DNA from: Bodo saltans
Lineage: Eukaryota; Euglenozoa; Kinetoplastea; Eubodonida; Bodonidae
NCBI GenBank assembly: GCA_001460835.1
Contig: CYKH01001629.1
Coordinates: 11,555-39,890 of the forward strand
Direction: 5' to 3'
Length of the DNA: 28,336 nucleotides
The notes under the pieces were generated by a model. The model did not search any database. It had not been told where the DNA came from and saw only the letters and a list, made by a program, of their open reading frames with translations. This document shows positions 17,504-25,164 of this stretch, piece by piece. Numbering within the stretch: position 1 is the first letter of the stretch; every line of letters starts with the position of its first letter. Made by a program: the position numbers and the translations under genes.

Positions 17504-18133
17504 TTTTGGAAAAGATTGACACGGAATCTCCCGACGATATGTGCGCAAAGTGACACATAAAGGAAGAACAAAAGGAGAGCGACGAGACAGGGGTGCGCGA
17601 CACTTCTTTGTTTTGTTTGATTTAACTGAGGTCGAGCGGAGGAACAACGTTTTATTTTACATTTTGATTGTCGACACGCCTCCCACGTTTACGAAAAGTG
17701 TGGCGAGGCCTTATGCTAAAGGTGCTCCTGCCTGTCCACAAGATTGGTGTTTTGAACAACGATCTTTGTTTGCGATGGAAAGCTGCTCGAGACTTTCTTT
17801 TTTGGAAGTCCACTTCTCCCCCCCCCCATCGCTAAGAAAGAATCTTCGAAGTCTTGTTGTTACGGATTGAATTGGAACCACAAATGGAAAACAATTTTGT
17901 AAGATTGTTGTCCCCCGTGTCACGCAAAGAAGGAAACGTGTGTTGAGGAGTGCCGCAAGTGTTGCGTTATGTTTTGCTGCTGTCGTGTATGCTGTGGTGC
18001 GTGTATCAATTTCTTTCTCAAAAAAAAAAAAAAAGAAGCAGGTTGTTGAACGTTGCTTCAAATCGCAATAGCGTTCTTAAATATGTTGGGACTTGGGTAT
18101 TTCCTTTTGCCTCTTTCACAGCTAAAAGAAGAC
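17504..18133 (+). other. Spacer with possible decayed coding sequence
   Basis: No gene is supported. A frame open 17541-17870 lacks an ATG at its start. Around 17698-17830 two different frames give protein-like text (ARPYAKGAPACPQDWCFEQ in one, LNNDLCLRWKAARDFLFWKS in another), which may be further debris related to the pseudogene downstream or chance. A C-run lies at 17818-17827 and an A-run at 18020-18034. A strong acceptor ends at 18121. Confidence 0.3.
18101..18121 (+). promoter_or_regulatory. Strong acceptor-like polypyrimidine tract ending CACAG
   Basis: TTCCTTTTGCCTCTTTCACAG (written here as a site; AG at 18120-18121) is one of the best acceptor matches in the window. It precedes ATG ATG at 18134, where the pseudogene frame begins, so the decayed gene probably kept its trans-splice signal and may still be transcribed. 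Confidence 0.45.
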
Positions 18134-19106
18134 ATGATGCGCGGCGCTGCAACACAACAAGATGTCGCGCATTCGTTGTGGGCGAACAAAACGAATGTTC
18201 CGATTGCACTGAGGACAGTGGGATCGAACTCCGCTGTGATCAAGGACGTCGGGGAGCTGATTACACTGTGCAAGCAGAGTAGTGGTGTGGAAGGAAAGAC
18301 GATGGCGGACTTGAGTGCGGGAAACATGCTGCGTTTGGCAGCGGAACATGTGACTGATTGGCCTGCGTTGCCGCTGGTGGCAGAGGACTGCGCTGCTCTT
18401 CTCCAACTACGTTGCTCAGAAAGAGAAAGACGTTGCTGTTGGCCGCGATGATGCAGATCCCGACGACGATGGCCCGTCGTAGTCTGCGAGTTGCAAGAAG
18501 CCTCCGTGGGAGAGGCACGAAGGCACAGTAGTCCCGCCCACTTCGGGTTGGGTGACCCTTGACCTTGCGGTTCGTGAACATTGATACAAGAAGCACGGGA
18601 GTGGTTCCTTTCCGATTCACGCATGTCATGCATGCCGGGGGGCGCCCGTGATTTTTACTGTGACTAAAGAAGCGCGACCAAAGCAGTCATTCGACTTGAA
18701 TTAGAAAGCATGGGATAACAAAGGAGCAAGAATACGGTACTAGAGGAGTTTGTTGTTGGGCTATGTGGCTCTCTTGCGGCAGTACCCGAGTGGCAAGAAG
18801 GCGCGAGTTCAGACGTCGTCCCTCAATGGAGCCGATGCACTCTTGCTTGCTGCCATTTGCGCTTGAGTTTGGAGTGCCTGTATCTCACATAGAATGTCGA
18901 GTGGTATCGCACTATGAGTCTGCTGGTGTGAACACTGCAGGAAAGGACGTTGACAATATCTACGCCGACTGCGGTCCTGGTGCGGAGCTTGTCGGAAAGG
19001 GACTTACAAACGTTATCTGGGATGGTGGGGATTACATCGATATGTACGGATCTGAGTTTCATCGTGTTGCAATCGTTGGGGGCACCCGAGTATCAGGGAA
19101 GGAGGG

Positions 19107-19144
19107 TACTTGTACTTCCACGTGAAGTACTTGAAATACTACTT
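19107..19144 (+). repeat. Internal 38-bp repeat of the pseudogene, copy 1
   Basis: Encodes YLYFHVKYLKYYL and matches 19380-19417 with only a few differences. The early ones are synonymous (TTC/TTT, CAC/CAT, AAA/AAG), as expected for a protein motif that was under selection before the gene decayed. Confidence 0.6.
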
Positions 19145-19379
19145 AGCGCGTTGTCATGCGGCGGCGCACATGCGGTGCACCGTCCCTTAATTGGGCTCCA
19201 TCTGACAGGAAAGAAGTCACCGTGCTAATGGAATACTTGCGGGCCAACACGACGCAATACGCGAATCACTTCTCAGAAACTGGCTAAGGCGGATGATTTG
19301 TTTCTCCAGTACACCGCGCAACGAGCAAGCGATGCCACTACTGGTGGTTTCGGTCCGAATCGACCGATACACGTACACC

Positions 19380-19417
19380 TACTTGTACTTTCATGTGAAG
19401 TACTTGAAGGATTACTT
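19380..19417 (+). repeat. Internal 38-bp repeat of the pseudogene, copy 2
   Basis: Encodes YLYFHVKYLKDYL, in the final open piece of the pseudogene. See 19107-19144 for the comparison. The 273-bp offset between copies (a multiple of three) suggests either an ancient internal domain repeat or a later duplication. Confidence 0.6.
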
Positions 19418-19517
19418 GGTGTGTGAAGCAGCACGAACCAAACAAGCAAACAGCGCGGATGGGGCACTTGAACGAAAGAAGAGAGATCGGGAAGTGACGA
19501 ACGACGAAGACATTTAG

Positions 19518-19856
19518 GGGTTTTCTGAGAGAGCCGAAACGTCTAGGAACTAATGCTGAAGGTTCGGAAGGATCGTGGTGGACGTAGACAAGGAATTTGC
19601 AAAGAATAGAAAGCAATACATGCGTGAGATGTTTTTTAAGCCTTATGTCAGTCATCTTCGTTGGGAAATATTTTGAATTTTTTTGTGTTCACATCATTTT
19701 ATCTATTCTTTGAAGCCTTCACTGGACGACACTGGAATTGTCCTTTTTTCTTTTGCTGACATTGTAGTTTCGCAAGCATCTTTTCGTTCACAAGATATGC
19801 GTGACGGCAGCGACGATTTTAAGCTTCGCATTTGTTATTTTGCCTTCTGAGCCAAA
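19518..19856 (+). other. T-rich spacer before the phosphatase gene
   Basis: No gene is seen. T-rich stretches occur at about 19675-19700 and 19740-19755. The final pyrimidine tract (19831-19848, TTTGTTATTTTGCCTTCT) with AG at 19850-19851 lies five bases before ATG 19857 and is a good trans-splice acceptor. Confidence 0.45.
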
Positions 19857-20950
19857 ATGTCTAACGTTCAGTCAATTTCGGTAGCGGCGAGCTCATCAAC
19901 CGGTGATTATCGAAACAACTCCTGCCTCTCTCTTTTAGGCCATCACAAATCACATCGTCGTATTTTATTGGCAACGCACAAGATGCGCAACATCAATGGG
20001 GCGTCTTGGCAACAGAGCACCAGTTGCGTCTGGTAGTCAATTGTTGTGCTGCAGAACTCGGTGCGGATGTCTATCGCGTATGCATCGATGATAATAATGA
20101 CGATGACCAAAGAGGTGTTGTGGTGCAGGATCCAAGCCAGACCGACGAACGTACTGGAGGAAGACCGCCCCTTCCACGAGTTCCACCACCGAGTAGAACG
20201 GCACCAGGTAGCAACCACGACAAACATAAGAAAAGTGGGCCACCCTTCACCGCCACCCCTTCCAACAACAGCAGCAGCAGAATAGGTTTGCGACTGCAAC
20301 ATGGTAGATCCAAAGCCTACAGCAGAACTCTCATTAACTCTATCAGACGCTCCCTGTGGGATAACGTTGATGACGACAGCACAACCTGCCTGCGTGATGT
20401 GATGACTTGGGTTCAAACACAACTCTCCGCGATATCATCACAAACAGAAATGCACGAAGCAGAAACAGGCAATCCATCCGGATCCCCACCGGTACTCCCA
20501 AGAACCTACCACACGTACATCGAGCTGATGCTCCCGATGAAAGACGACCCCAAGTTTTCATTGCTGATGTGGCTCCGCGAAGTGTGCCCAATCTTGTTAG
20601 AACACTTTCCCCCGTTCCGCGATCATGTTGTTGTGGATGATGCTGGCAACAACAACATGATAAGAACAACAGCATCTGAAGGAGGCTCCGTGTTCGTACA
20701 TTGCCTTGCAGGCGTTTCCAGATCTGTGAGTATTGTGGTCGGAGTGATGATCTTAGCCATACTTCGGCAGAAGGATCGTCCTCGCCGTGATTCCGAAGCG
20801 TTGTTGATCCCGGGCGTGAATCCCAGCACGTCGTCTCCGGCGGAGGTTGTGCAGGGTATTGTTGACTGGATTCGATGTCGCCGACGGTTTGCGTCACCTA
20901 ACCCAGGGTTTGTGATGCAACTTCGTGAATTTGTGATTCAAGAAAAATGA
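19857..20950 (+). CDS. Dual-specificity protein phosphatase (reading-frame break near N-terminus)
   Basis: A DUSP-type cysteine phosphatase that should dephosphorylate Ser/Thr and Tyr residues. The catalytic loop HCLAGVSRS is complete (Cys codon 20702-20704), followed by the DUSP helix (SIVVGVMILAIL), SPAEVVQGIVDWIRCRRRFASPNPG and QLREFVIQE, matching the family's A...R..R....PN.GF..QL.EF end. The N-terminal strand RPSQITSSYFIGNAQDAQHQ matches the usual P..I...L.LG...DA. A candidate acid-loop Asp is in PMKDDPKF. A roughly 120-residue low-complexity insert separates the early strands from this core. The main frame is open from 19907 but has no ATG before 20402. The acceptor-proximal ATG 19857 opens a different frame (MSNVQSISVAASSSTGDYRN), so the genes must be joined by an indel between about 19907 and 19940, or by splicing. 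Without that N-terminus the domain would be incomplete. Confidence 0.82.
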
Positions 20951-21035
20951 AACTGACCATAGACCAGTAGGTGAGGGAGTGTGAGACGGGTGAGAAAAAT
21001 CGCGCTGGGAAACTAACAGTGATGTTCGTCGATCG

Positions 21036-21076
21036 ATTTTTTCTTGTGTGTTTCCTTTTTTGATTTTCCACAAAAG
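21036..21076 (+). promoter_or_regulatory. Polypyrimidine/acceptor region for Rab7
   Basis: A T-rich tract from 21036 to 21068 leads to the first strong AG at 21075-21076. No ATG intervenes before the Rab7 start at 21114, predicting a leader of about 37 bases. Confidence 0.45.
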
Positions 21077-21113
21077 CAACAGGTGGGTTATTTAACAAGA
21101 CCACACAGTAATT

Positions 21114-21785
21114 ATGTCAAAAGGTAGTCCAGTTGGTGGTGCGCAGCGAGGTCCTGAGCGGCGCCCAGTTCTTAAAATTATTCTACTCGGAGACAGTGGT
21201 GTAGGCAAGACGTCCCTCATGCGACAATTCGTATCTGGGAAATTCGAGAGCCGCTATAAAGCGACCATTGGTGCTGATTTCTTCACCCACGAGGAGATTA
21301 TTGACGGGAGGCCAGTGAACTTGCAGATTTGGGATACCGCTGGCCAAGAGCGGTTCCAATCCTTAGGTTCCGCTTTTTATCGCGGCGCGGATGCGTGCAT
21401 GATTGTCTTTGACATCACTTCAAACGAGTCGTTTTCACACATTACCACGTGGTTGCAGGAGTTCACCCTTCAAGCAGGACAGAAAGATATGGTGTTGATT
21501 GGCAATAAAGCCGACGTGCAGGAGAGGCGACAGGTGTACAACAGAGGGATTCAACAATGGTGCGCTGAGCAAGGCGGAGACATGCAGTATTTTGAAACGA
21601 GTGCCAAGCAAAATACGCATGTAGGAGCCGCGTTCCGTGCGGTTGCTACCGCAGCGTACCGCGCAAAGACGGCGAAGCAAGGTGGAGAGGAGCCCCCCAT
21701 GATGGCAGGCAGCATCAAATCTTTGAAGAAAGATGAAACACCACCACCCGCTCGTGGCAAGGACGAGAAGAAATGTGCGTGCTAA
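21114..21785 (+). CDS. RAB7: Rab7-family small GTPase
   Basis: A late-endosome/lysosome (or, in kinetoplastids, endolysosomal) traffic GTPase, 223 aa. All G-motifs are present: P-loop GDSGVGKTS, switch I YKATIGADFF, switch II WDTAGQERFQSLGSAFYRGA, base-binding GNKAD, and ETSAK. YKATIGADF plus WDTAGQERFQSLG..FYRGAD is diagnostic of Rab7 rather than Rab5 or Rab11. The protein ends CAC, a CXC double-prenylation signal, after a basic/Pro-rich tail. ATG 21114 is the first ATG after a good acceptor. The segment from about codon 102 to the stop and on into the spacer is tandemly duplicated directly downstream. It functions with regulators outside the window; the V-ATPase subunit in this window serves the same compartment, but adjacency here carries no functional weight. 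Confidence 0.95.
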   Translation: MSKGSPVGGAQRGPERRPVLKIILLGDSGVGKTSLMRQFVSGKFESRYKATIGADFFTHEEIIDGRPVNLQIWDTAGQERFQSLGSAFYRGADACMIVFDITSNESFSHITTWLQEFTLQAGQKDMVLIGNKADVQERRQVYNRGIQQWCAEQGGDMQYFETSAKQNTHVGAAFRAVATAAYRAKTAKQGGEEPPMMAGSIKSLKKDETPPPARGKDEKKCAC

Positions 21786-22459
21786 GCAAAGAGGCCACCC
21801 TCAAAAAGGGGTAACTCGAAGAGTCGAGCATTTGCTCCCTTTTTTATTTGTGTGTGTCGCATCTTCGTTTCTTTTTTCTCCCTTTTTGAAAGCGCCCAAC
21901 GACGAACACAGAAACGAACACGCAATCAACACACACGCACTTCAAACGAGTCGTTTTCACACATTACCACGTGGTTGCAGGAGTTCACCCTTCAAGCAGG
22001 ACAGAAAGATATGGTGTTGATTGGCAATAAAGCCGACGTGCAGGAGAGGCGACAGGTGTACAACAGAGGGATTCAACAATGGTGCGCTGAGCAAGGCGGA
22101 GACATGCAGTATTTTGAAACGAGTGCCAAGCAAAATACGCATGTAGGAGCCGCGTTCCGTGCGGTTGCTACCGCAGCGTACCGCGCAAAGACGGCGAAGC
22201 AAGGTGGAGAGGAGCCCCCCATGATGGCGGGCAGCATCAAATCTTTGAAGAAAGATGAAACACCACCACCCGCTCGTGGCAAGGACGAGAAGAAATGTGC
22301 GTGCTAAGCAAAGAGGCCACCCTCAAAAGGGGGTAACTCGAAGAGTCGAGCATTTGCTCCCTTTTTTATTTGTGTGTGTCGCATCTTCGTTTCTTTTTTC
22401 TCCCTTTTTGAAAGCGCCCAACGACGAACACAGAAACGAACACGCAATCAACACACACG
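21416..22459 (+). repeat. 522-bp tandem duplication of Rab7 3' half plus spacer
   Basis: Copy 1 is 21416-21937 and copy 2 is 21938-22459, adjacent and of equal length. By eye they differ at two positions: GCA/GCG (synonymous Ala) in the Rab7 tail and one A/G in a run after the stop. The junction shares CAC at both borders (CACTTC upstream, CACACC downstream), a 3-bp microhomology. The unit holds Rab7 from about codon 102 to the stop, the 3' UTR, and the following pyrimidine-rich spacer. Confidence 0.95.
21938..22307 (+). pseudogene. Truncated Rab7 3' copy
   Basis: Duplicate of the C-terminal half of Rab7 (from NESFSHITTW through the CAC tail and TAA). It lacks the P-loop and both switches, so it could not be a working GTPase. 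The first in-frame ATG inside it is at KDMVLIGNKAD. A pyrimidine tract and AG in copy 1's spacer (around 21868-21891) lie directly upstream, so this fragment might be trans-spliced as a separate mRNA; any product would be a prenylatable C-terminal fragment. Confidence 0.8.
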
Positions 22460-22615
22460 CACACCTACAATGTCGTTGTCTCTCTCTTTTAAGAATCGTG
22501 TTGAACTTTCCGTCCCGCCGCCCCCACACTTTCTCTCTCTCCTTTTACCTGTTTGTGCGCGAAAATAGTGTGCACTCTCAGAATGACGTGTTTGAGTTTT
22601 TTTTTTTTGTGGTGC

Positions 22616-22662
22616 GTGTGTGTGTGTGAAAATGGCGCTGTGTGGTGCCACACACACACACA
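22616..22662 (+). other. Strong (GT)n/(AC)n hairpin with nested stem
   Basis: GTGTGTGTGTG (22618-22628) pairs with CACACACACAC (22651-22661). Between them AAAA forms a 5' bulge and TGGCGC (22633-22638) pairs with GTGCCA (22645-22650) through one G-U wobble, closing a 6-nt loop. In RNA this would be a 17-bp bulged hairpin just downstream of the Rab7 duplication. Confidence 0.55.
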
Positions 22663-22787
22663 AATCGCATCATACGGTTGCTGAAATTGTTTTTGTGGTG
22701 TTTTTGAGCGTCCTAAGAAAAAAAAAACCCGTCTGTGTCTTGGTCAAGTCAAGTCAACAACACCAACGATCACTGATCGTTACCGAG

Positions 22788-22815
22788 CTTTTCCTTCCGT
22801 CTCGCTTTTTGAAAG
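22788..22815 (+). promoter_or_regulatory. Acceptor for the gene at 22881
   Basis: The pyrimidine tract 22788-22810 is followed by GAAAG, AG at 22814-22815. The start codon ATG 22881 lies 66 bases further on, with an eight-codon uORF in between. Confidence 0.45.
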
Positions 22816-22880
22816 GAATAAAGGATTGAAGGAGATCCAATTTATGCTGAGCCACTATTTTTCGTGAAACAAACGAACCA

Positions 22881-24874
22881 ATGTCGGTGAACCCGAAGTT
22901 TTGCATTTTGAGAAAATCACCAACAACAACAGCTCCCCAGCCTCTGACTGCACATCAACCTTCGATTACCAATTTTACGCCTGGAAACAACTTTTCCGTG
23001 TCACGGGAACCAACAACGCCGTCGTCGGCTCCTGTTGGTTACAGTCAACCGCAGAGCTATGTACAGCCCTCACAAACCCTAGTCATAAGTGCTCCCACTG
23101 ATCATCAGCATCAGGTGTCGCCACCGCAGCAGTACGGGCGAGCTATCACACGACTCAGCGACCTACGCCGTCAACAGCCTGCTGCCCTGCTCACCTCGGC
23201 ACCCTCCGTCGACGCTGGCGGATATGCAGCGCCGCATCCCTATCCAGTGCCGGCACCCCAGCGCGGTTCTCCACGCGGCCGAGGAGGAAGGGCGGTGAGC
23301 GGCAGTGCACGTCGTGGGAGGACCTCTTCCACCACCACCACCGCAAGAAGGACGCGTGGGGGTGGAAGAAGAGGAGGAGCCTCATCATCTGCTCTGGAGC
23401 TGAGGCCAGATGGCACATTGTACGAGTATCGTTGGTTCACTGCTGGTGGGCGTCGGGTGCTGGTGTACAACGGGAAGCAAATGAAAGGTACATCTGGTCA
23501 CAAGGCGTGGAAATGGATCCAAGAACAAAACAAGAAGATCTCCTCCTCCTCTGGCAGCAGCGGTGGAAATAATAACAACAACACCTCGTTGTCACCTTCT
23601 GGTGATTCATCGACCGCACGCCGTCGACCTTCTTCCCGTGGTGGTTCCACAACACCACGTGCACCGACTGTTGCGCGTGGCGGCCGGGGGTCAAAACAAA
23701 TCGTCTCACCCTCATCCTCACCCATCGTGATTCCTCCTCCTGCTCCAATCACAGCGACTCGAGGTCGCCGTAATTTTGTTGCGGCTCTTGTCCCATCAAC
23801 AACAAGCAGTACAATGGCACCATCACGGAGATCAAGGGCTATAGCTGTCGCAGCAGCAACCTCATCATTGCACGCAAGAACAAACGCGAGCAGCTTGTTT
23901 GTGCTCTCTCAGGCTGATGTCACAGGAACCTCGAGAAAGCGGCATCGAGCTGCATCGAGCAGCAGCTCGATAGTTTTATCGTGCCGGATGACGAGGAGGC
24001 TTCCATTTCACAAACGCCGTCGTCACCAATGCAATCACACACCTCGTCTTCGAGTGACGATGAATTTGACAGTGATGCTGACGATAATGAGGATGAGGAC
24101 GCGACGTCGTTGTCGTATCCTTCGTCACACCCAACATCCTCTCAGACTGCAACGAGGTCCACTTCAACCGTACTTGGTTCGCATTGCAACAACAACTACG
24201 CAGCAGGCGCCGGTCGGCAAACTAATCATCATGAGGTGGTGGTGATCATATCAAGTGACGAGGATGATGAGGATGCGAGGCTGGTAGCGACTTTGTCGTC
24301 ACAGAAGAAGAAGGCACGAGTCGAGCACAGTGAACACCATCATCATCCCCCAGCAGCGAAGTGTTTGGTTGATGACGAAGAGGATGAAACAATATTCCTG
24401 CGCACTATTAAGCGGGAGGTCGAGGAGTCTAAGAAGTTGTTGGCGTCGTCACGATCGGTGGACAGTGCACTTGGACAACAACAACACAACGAAGTTAGCA
24501 GCGACTTTAGTTATCACCAAACCACAAAGTATGTTTCACCACCAGCGGTGACGGCAAGTCGAGGCGGTGCTGCTGCTCCGTTTACAATCCTCGTCGGTCG
24601 CCGTGGAGCGCAACCCCTAGCACCGCCACGGGTAGTTGACTCTCTTCCTTCAGCAACAGCAACCAAAGGCCTCGTGGATGATGAAGACGAGGAGGTGTTT
24701 CTTCCCCATCGTGCTGCAAACAATAACAACGCGTCGAGACTCCTAGGAGGTCAGAACCCTTCATCAATGGCAAATCGATACGAGGCTCCTCTTGAGCTCC
24801 CTACTGCTGTGGAGGAGGACGTTGATTTATTTGCGAGCGACATGTCAGATATTATGGGAGGCTACAACTTCTGA
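22881..24874 (+). CDS. Nuclear-type disordered protein with SUMO-interaction and sumoylation motifs (frameshifted)
   Basis: One gene seems to lie across two frames. The 5' part (22881 to about 23790) starts MSVNPKFCILRKSP, is Pro/Gln- and RG-rich, and holds a compact domain near residues 170-220 (LRPDGTLYEYRWFTAGGRRV, NGKQMKGTSGHKAWKWIQEQ). From about 23792 the coding-like text moves to another frame: INNKQYNGTITEIKGYSC, NLIIARKNKREQLVCALSG, an in-frame TGA at 23915-23917, then CHRNLEKAASSCIEQQLDSF and on to TGA 24872-24874. The first frame stays open to 24245 but becomes Arg/His/Thr-rich shadow text after 23790. The 3' part has a SUMO-interaction motif (VVVIISSDEDDED, 24236-24274), a sumoylation consensus IKRE (24407-24418), a repeated LVDDE-acidic-FL motif (24365-24400, 24671-24706) and an acidic end. 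This suggests a nuclear SUMO-pathway client or scaffold. No catalytic domain is seen. Confidence 0.6.
23774..23800 (+). other. Frameshift site in the SUMO-motif gene
   Basis: Before this point the coding-like frame is the one of ATG 22881 (GRRNFVAALVP). After it the coding-like frame is that of the final stop (PINNKQYNGTITE). The downstream frame has a TAA at 23771-23773, so the switch must occur after that. A single-base loss or two-base gain in this GCTCTTGTCCCATC stretch explains it. Confidence 0.6.
23915..23917 (+). other. In-frame TGA within coding-like sequence
   Basis: TGA sits between VCALSG and CHRNLEKAAS in a frame that otherwise stays open to the gene end. TGA serves as a terminator for other genes in this window, so a reassigned code is not the reason. 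A TGG-to-TGA change, a sequencing error, a second pair of indels, or (much less likely) selenocysteine could explain it. Confidence 0.5.
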
Positions 24875-25164
24875 TGCTTTTTTCCTCCCACTCGCCGAAT
24901 CTGGAGGCTGACAGCAGCAACAAGACCTCTCAAAAGGGTGTTGGGGAGAATGATGGCGTAGTTTTATTGCAATGCTCTTTTCTTTGTATTCAGCAGTTTT
25001 CTTTGTGAGCTGTTGTGTCGTGCTTGATGACGTCGTTAAATTTCTTGTGTCCAATTGCCTTTTAACAAACACATAGCACAACTTGAAGGGTTTCAGAACA
25101 ACGTTTTCATTATCCACCATTCACAAAACAGCCACTCTACTTCGCTGAAAAAAATAAACAATAA
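24875..25164 (+). other. Spacer before LSm4
   Basis: No gene seen. T-rich acceptor-like stretches lie at 24961-25008 (TGCTCTTTTCTTTG and CAGCAGTTTTCTTTG). An A-rich stretch (25147-25164) directly precedes the LSm4 ATG. Confidence 0.4.

Larger units (their letters stand above)
18134..19517 (+). pseudogene. Multiply frameshifted pseudogene of unknown protein family
   Basis: Coding-like text runs through this region but jumps frame repeatedly. Pieces in order: 18134-18398 (MMRGAATQQDVAHSLWANKT to AEDCAA); 18399-18479 (FSNYVAQKEKDVAVGRDDAD), stop TAG; 18479-18559 (VVCELQEASVGEARRHSS), stop TGA; 18561-18863 with in-frame TGA 18582 and TAG 18702 (VIFTVTKEARPKQSFDLN; SSLNGADALLLAAICA); about 18864-19100 (VDNIYADCGPGAELVGKG; NVIWDGGDYIDMYGSEFHRV); 19101-19190 (YLYFHVKYLKYYL); 19207-19270 (VTVLMEYLRANTTQYANHFS); 19274-19380 (QKLAKADDLFLQYTAQRASD); 19380-19517 (YLYFHVKYLKDYLVCEA, ending VTNDEDI). 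That is at least seven frame changes and several stops across what was probably a 430-460-aa protein. I do not recognise the family; a decayed member of a multigene family such as a retrotransposon-hot-spot-like gene is only a thought. The acceptor and ATG remain intact. Confidence 0.7.
22460..22880 (+). other. Spacer with strong hairpin
   Basis: No credible gene. A 32-codon frame from ATG 22470 translates pyrimidine-rich DNA and looks artificial. The gap contains a T-run (22598-22608), the hairpin at 22616-22662 and a clear acceptor (22788-22815). A short upstream ORF (ATG near 22845, eight codons to TGA) precedes the next gene. Confidence 0.45.

Noticed and set aside
22470-22568. 32-codon ORF after the Rab7 duplication
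   Set aside because: Pyrimidine-rich spacer; no domain or conserved feature.
23915-23917. Selenocysteine codon as the leading explanation
   Set aside because: The next residue being Cys is suggestive, but no selenoprotein family is recognised and no SECIS was identified by eye; an error or mutation is simpler.
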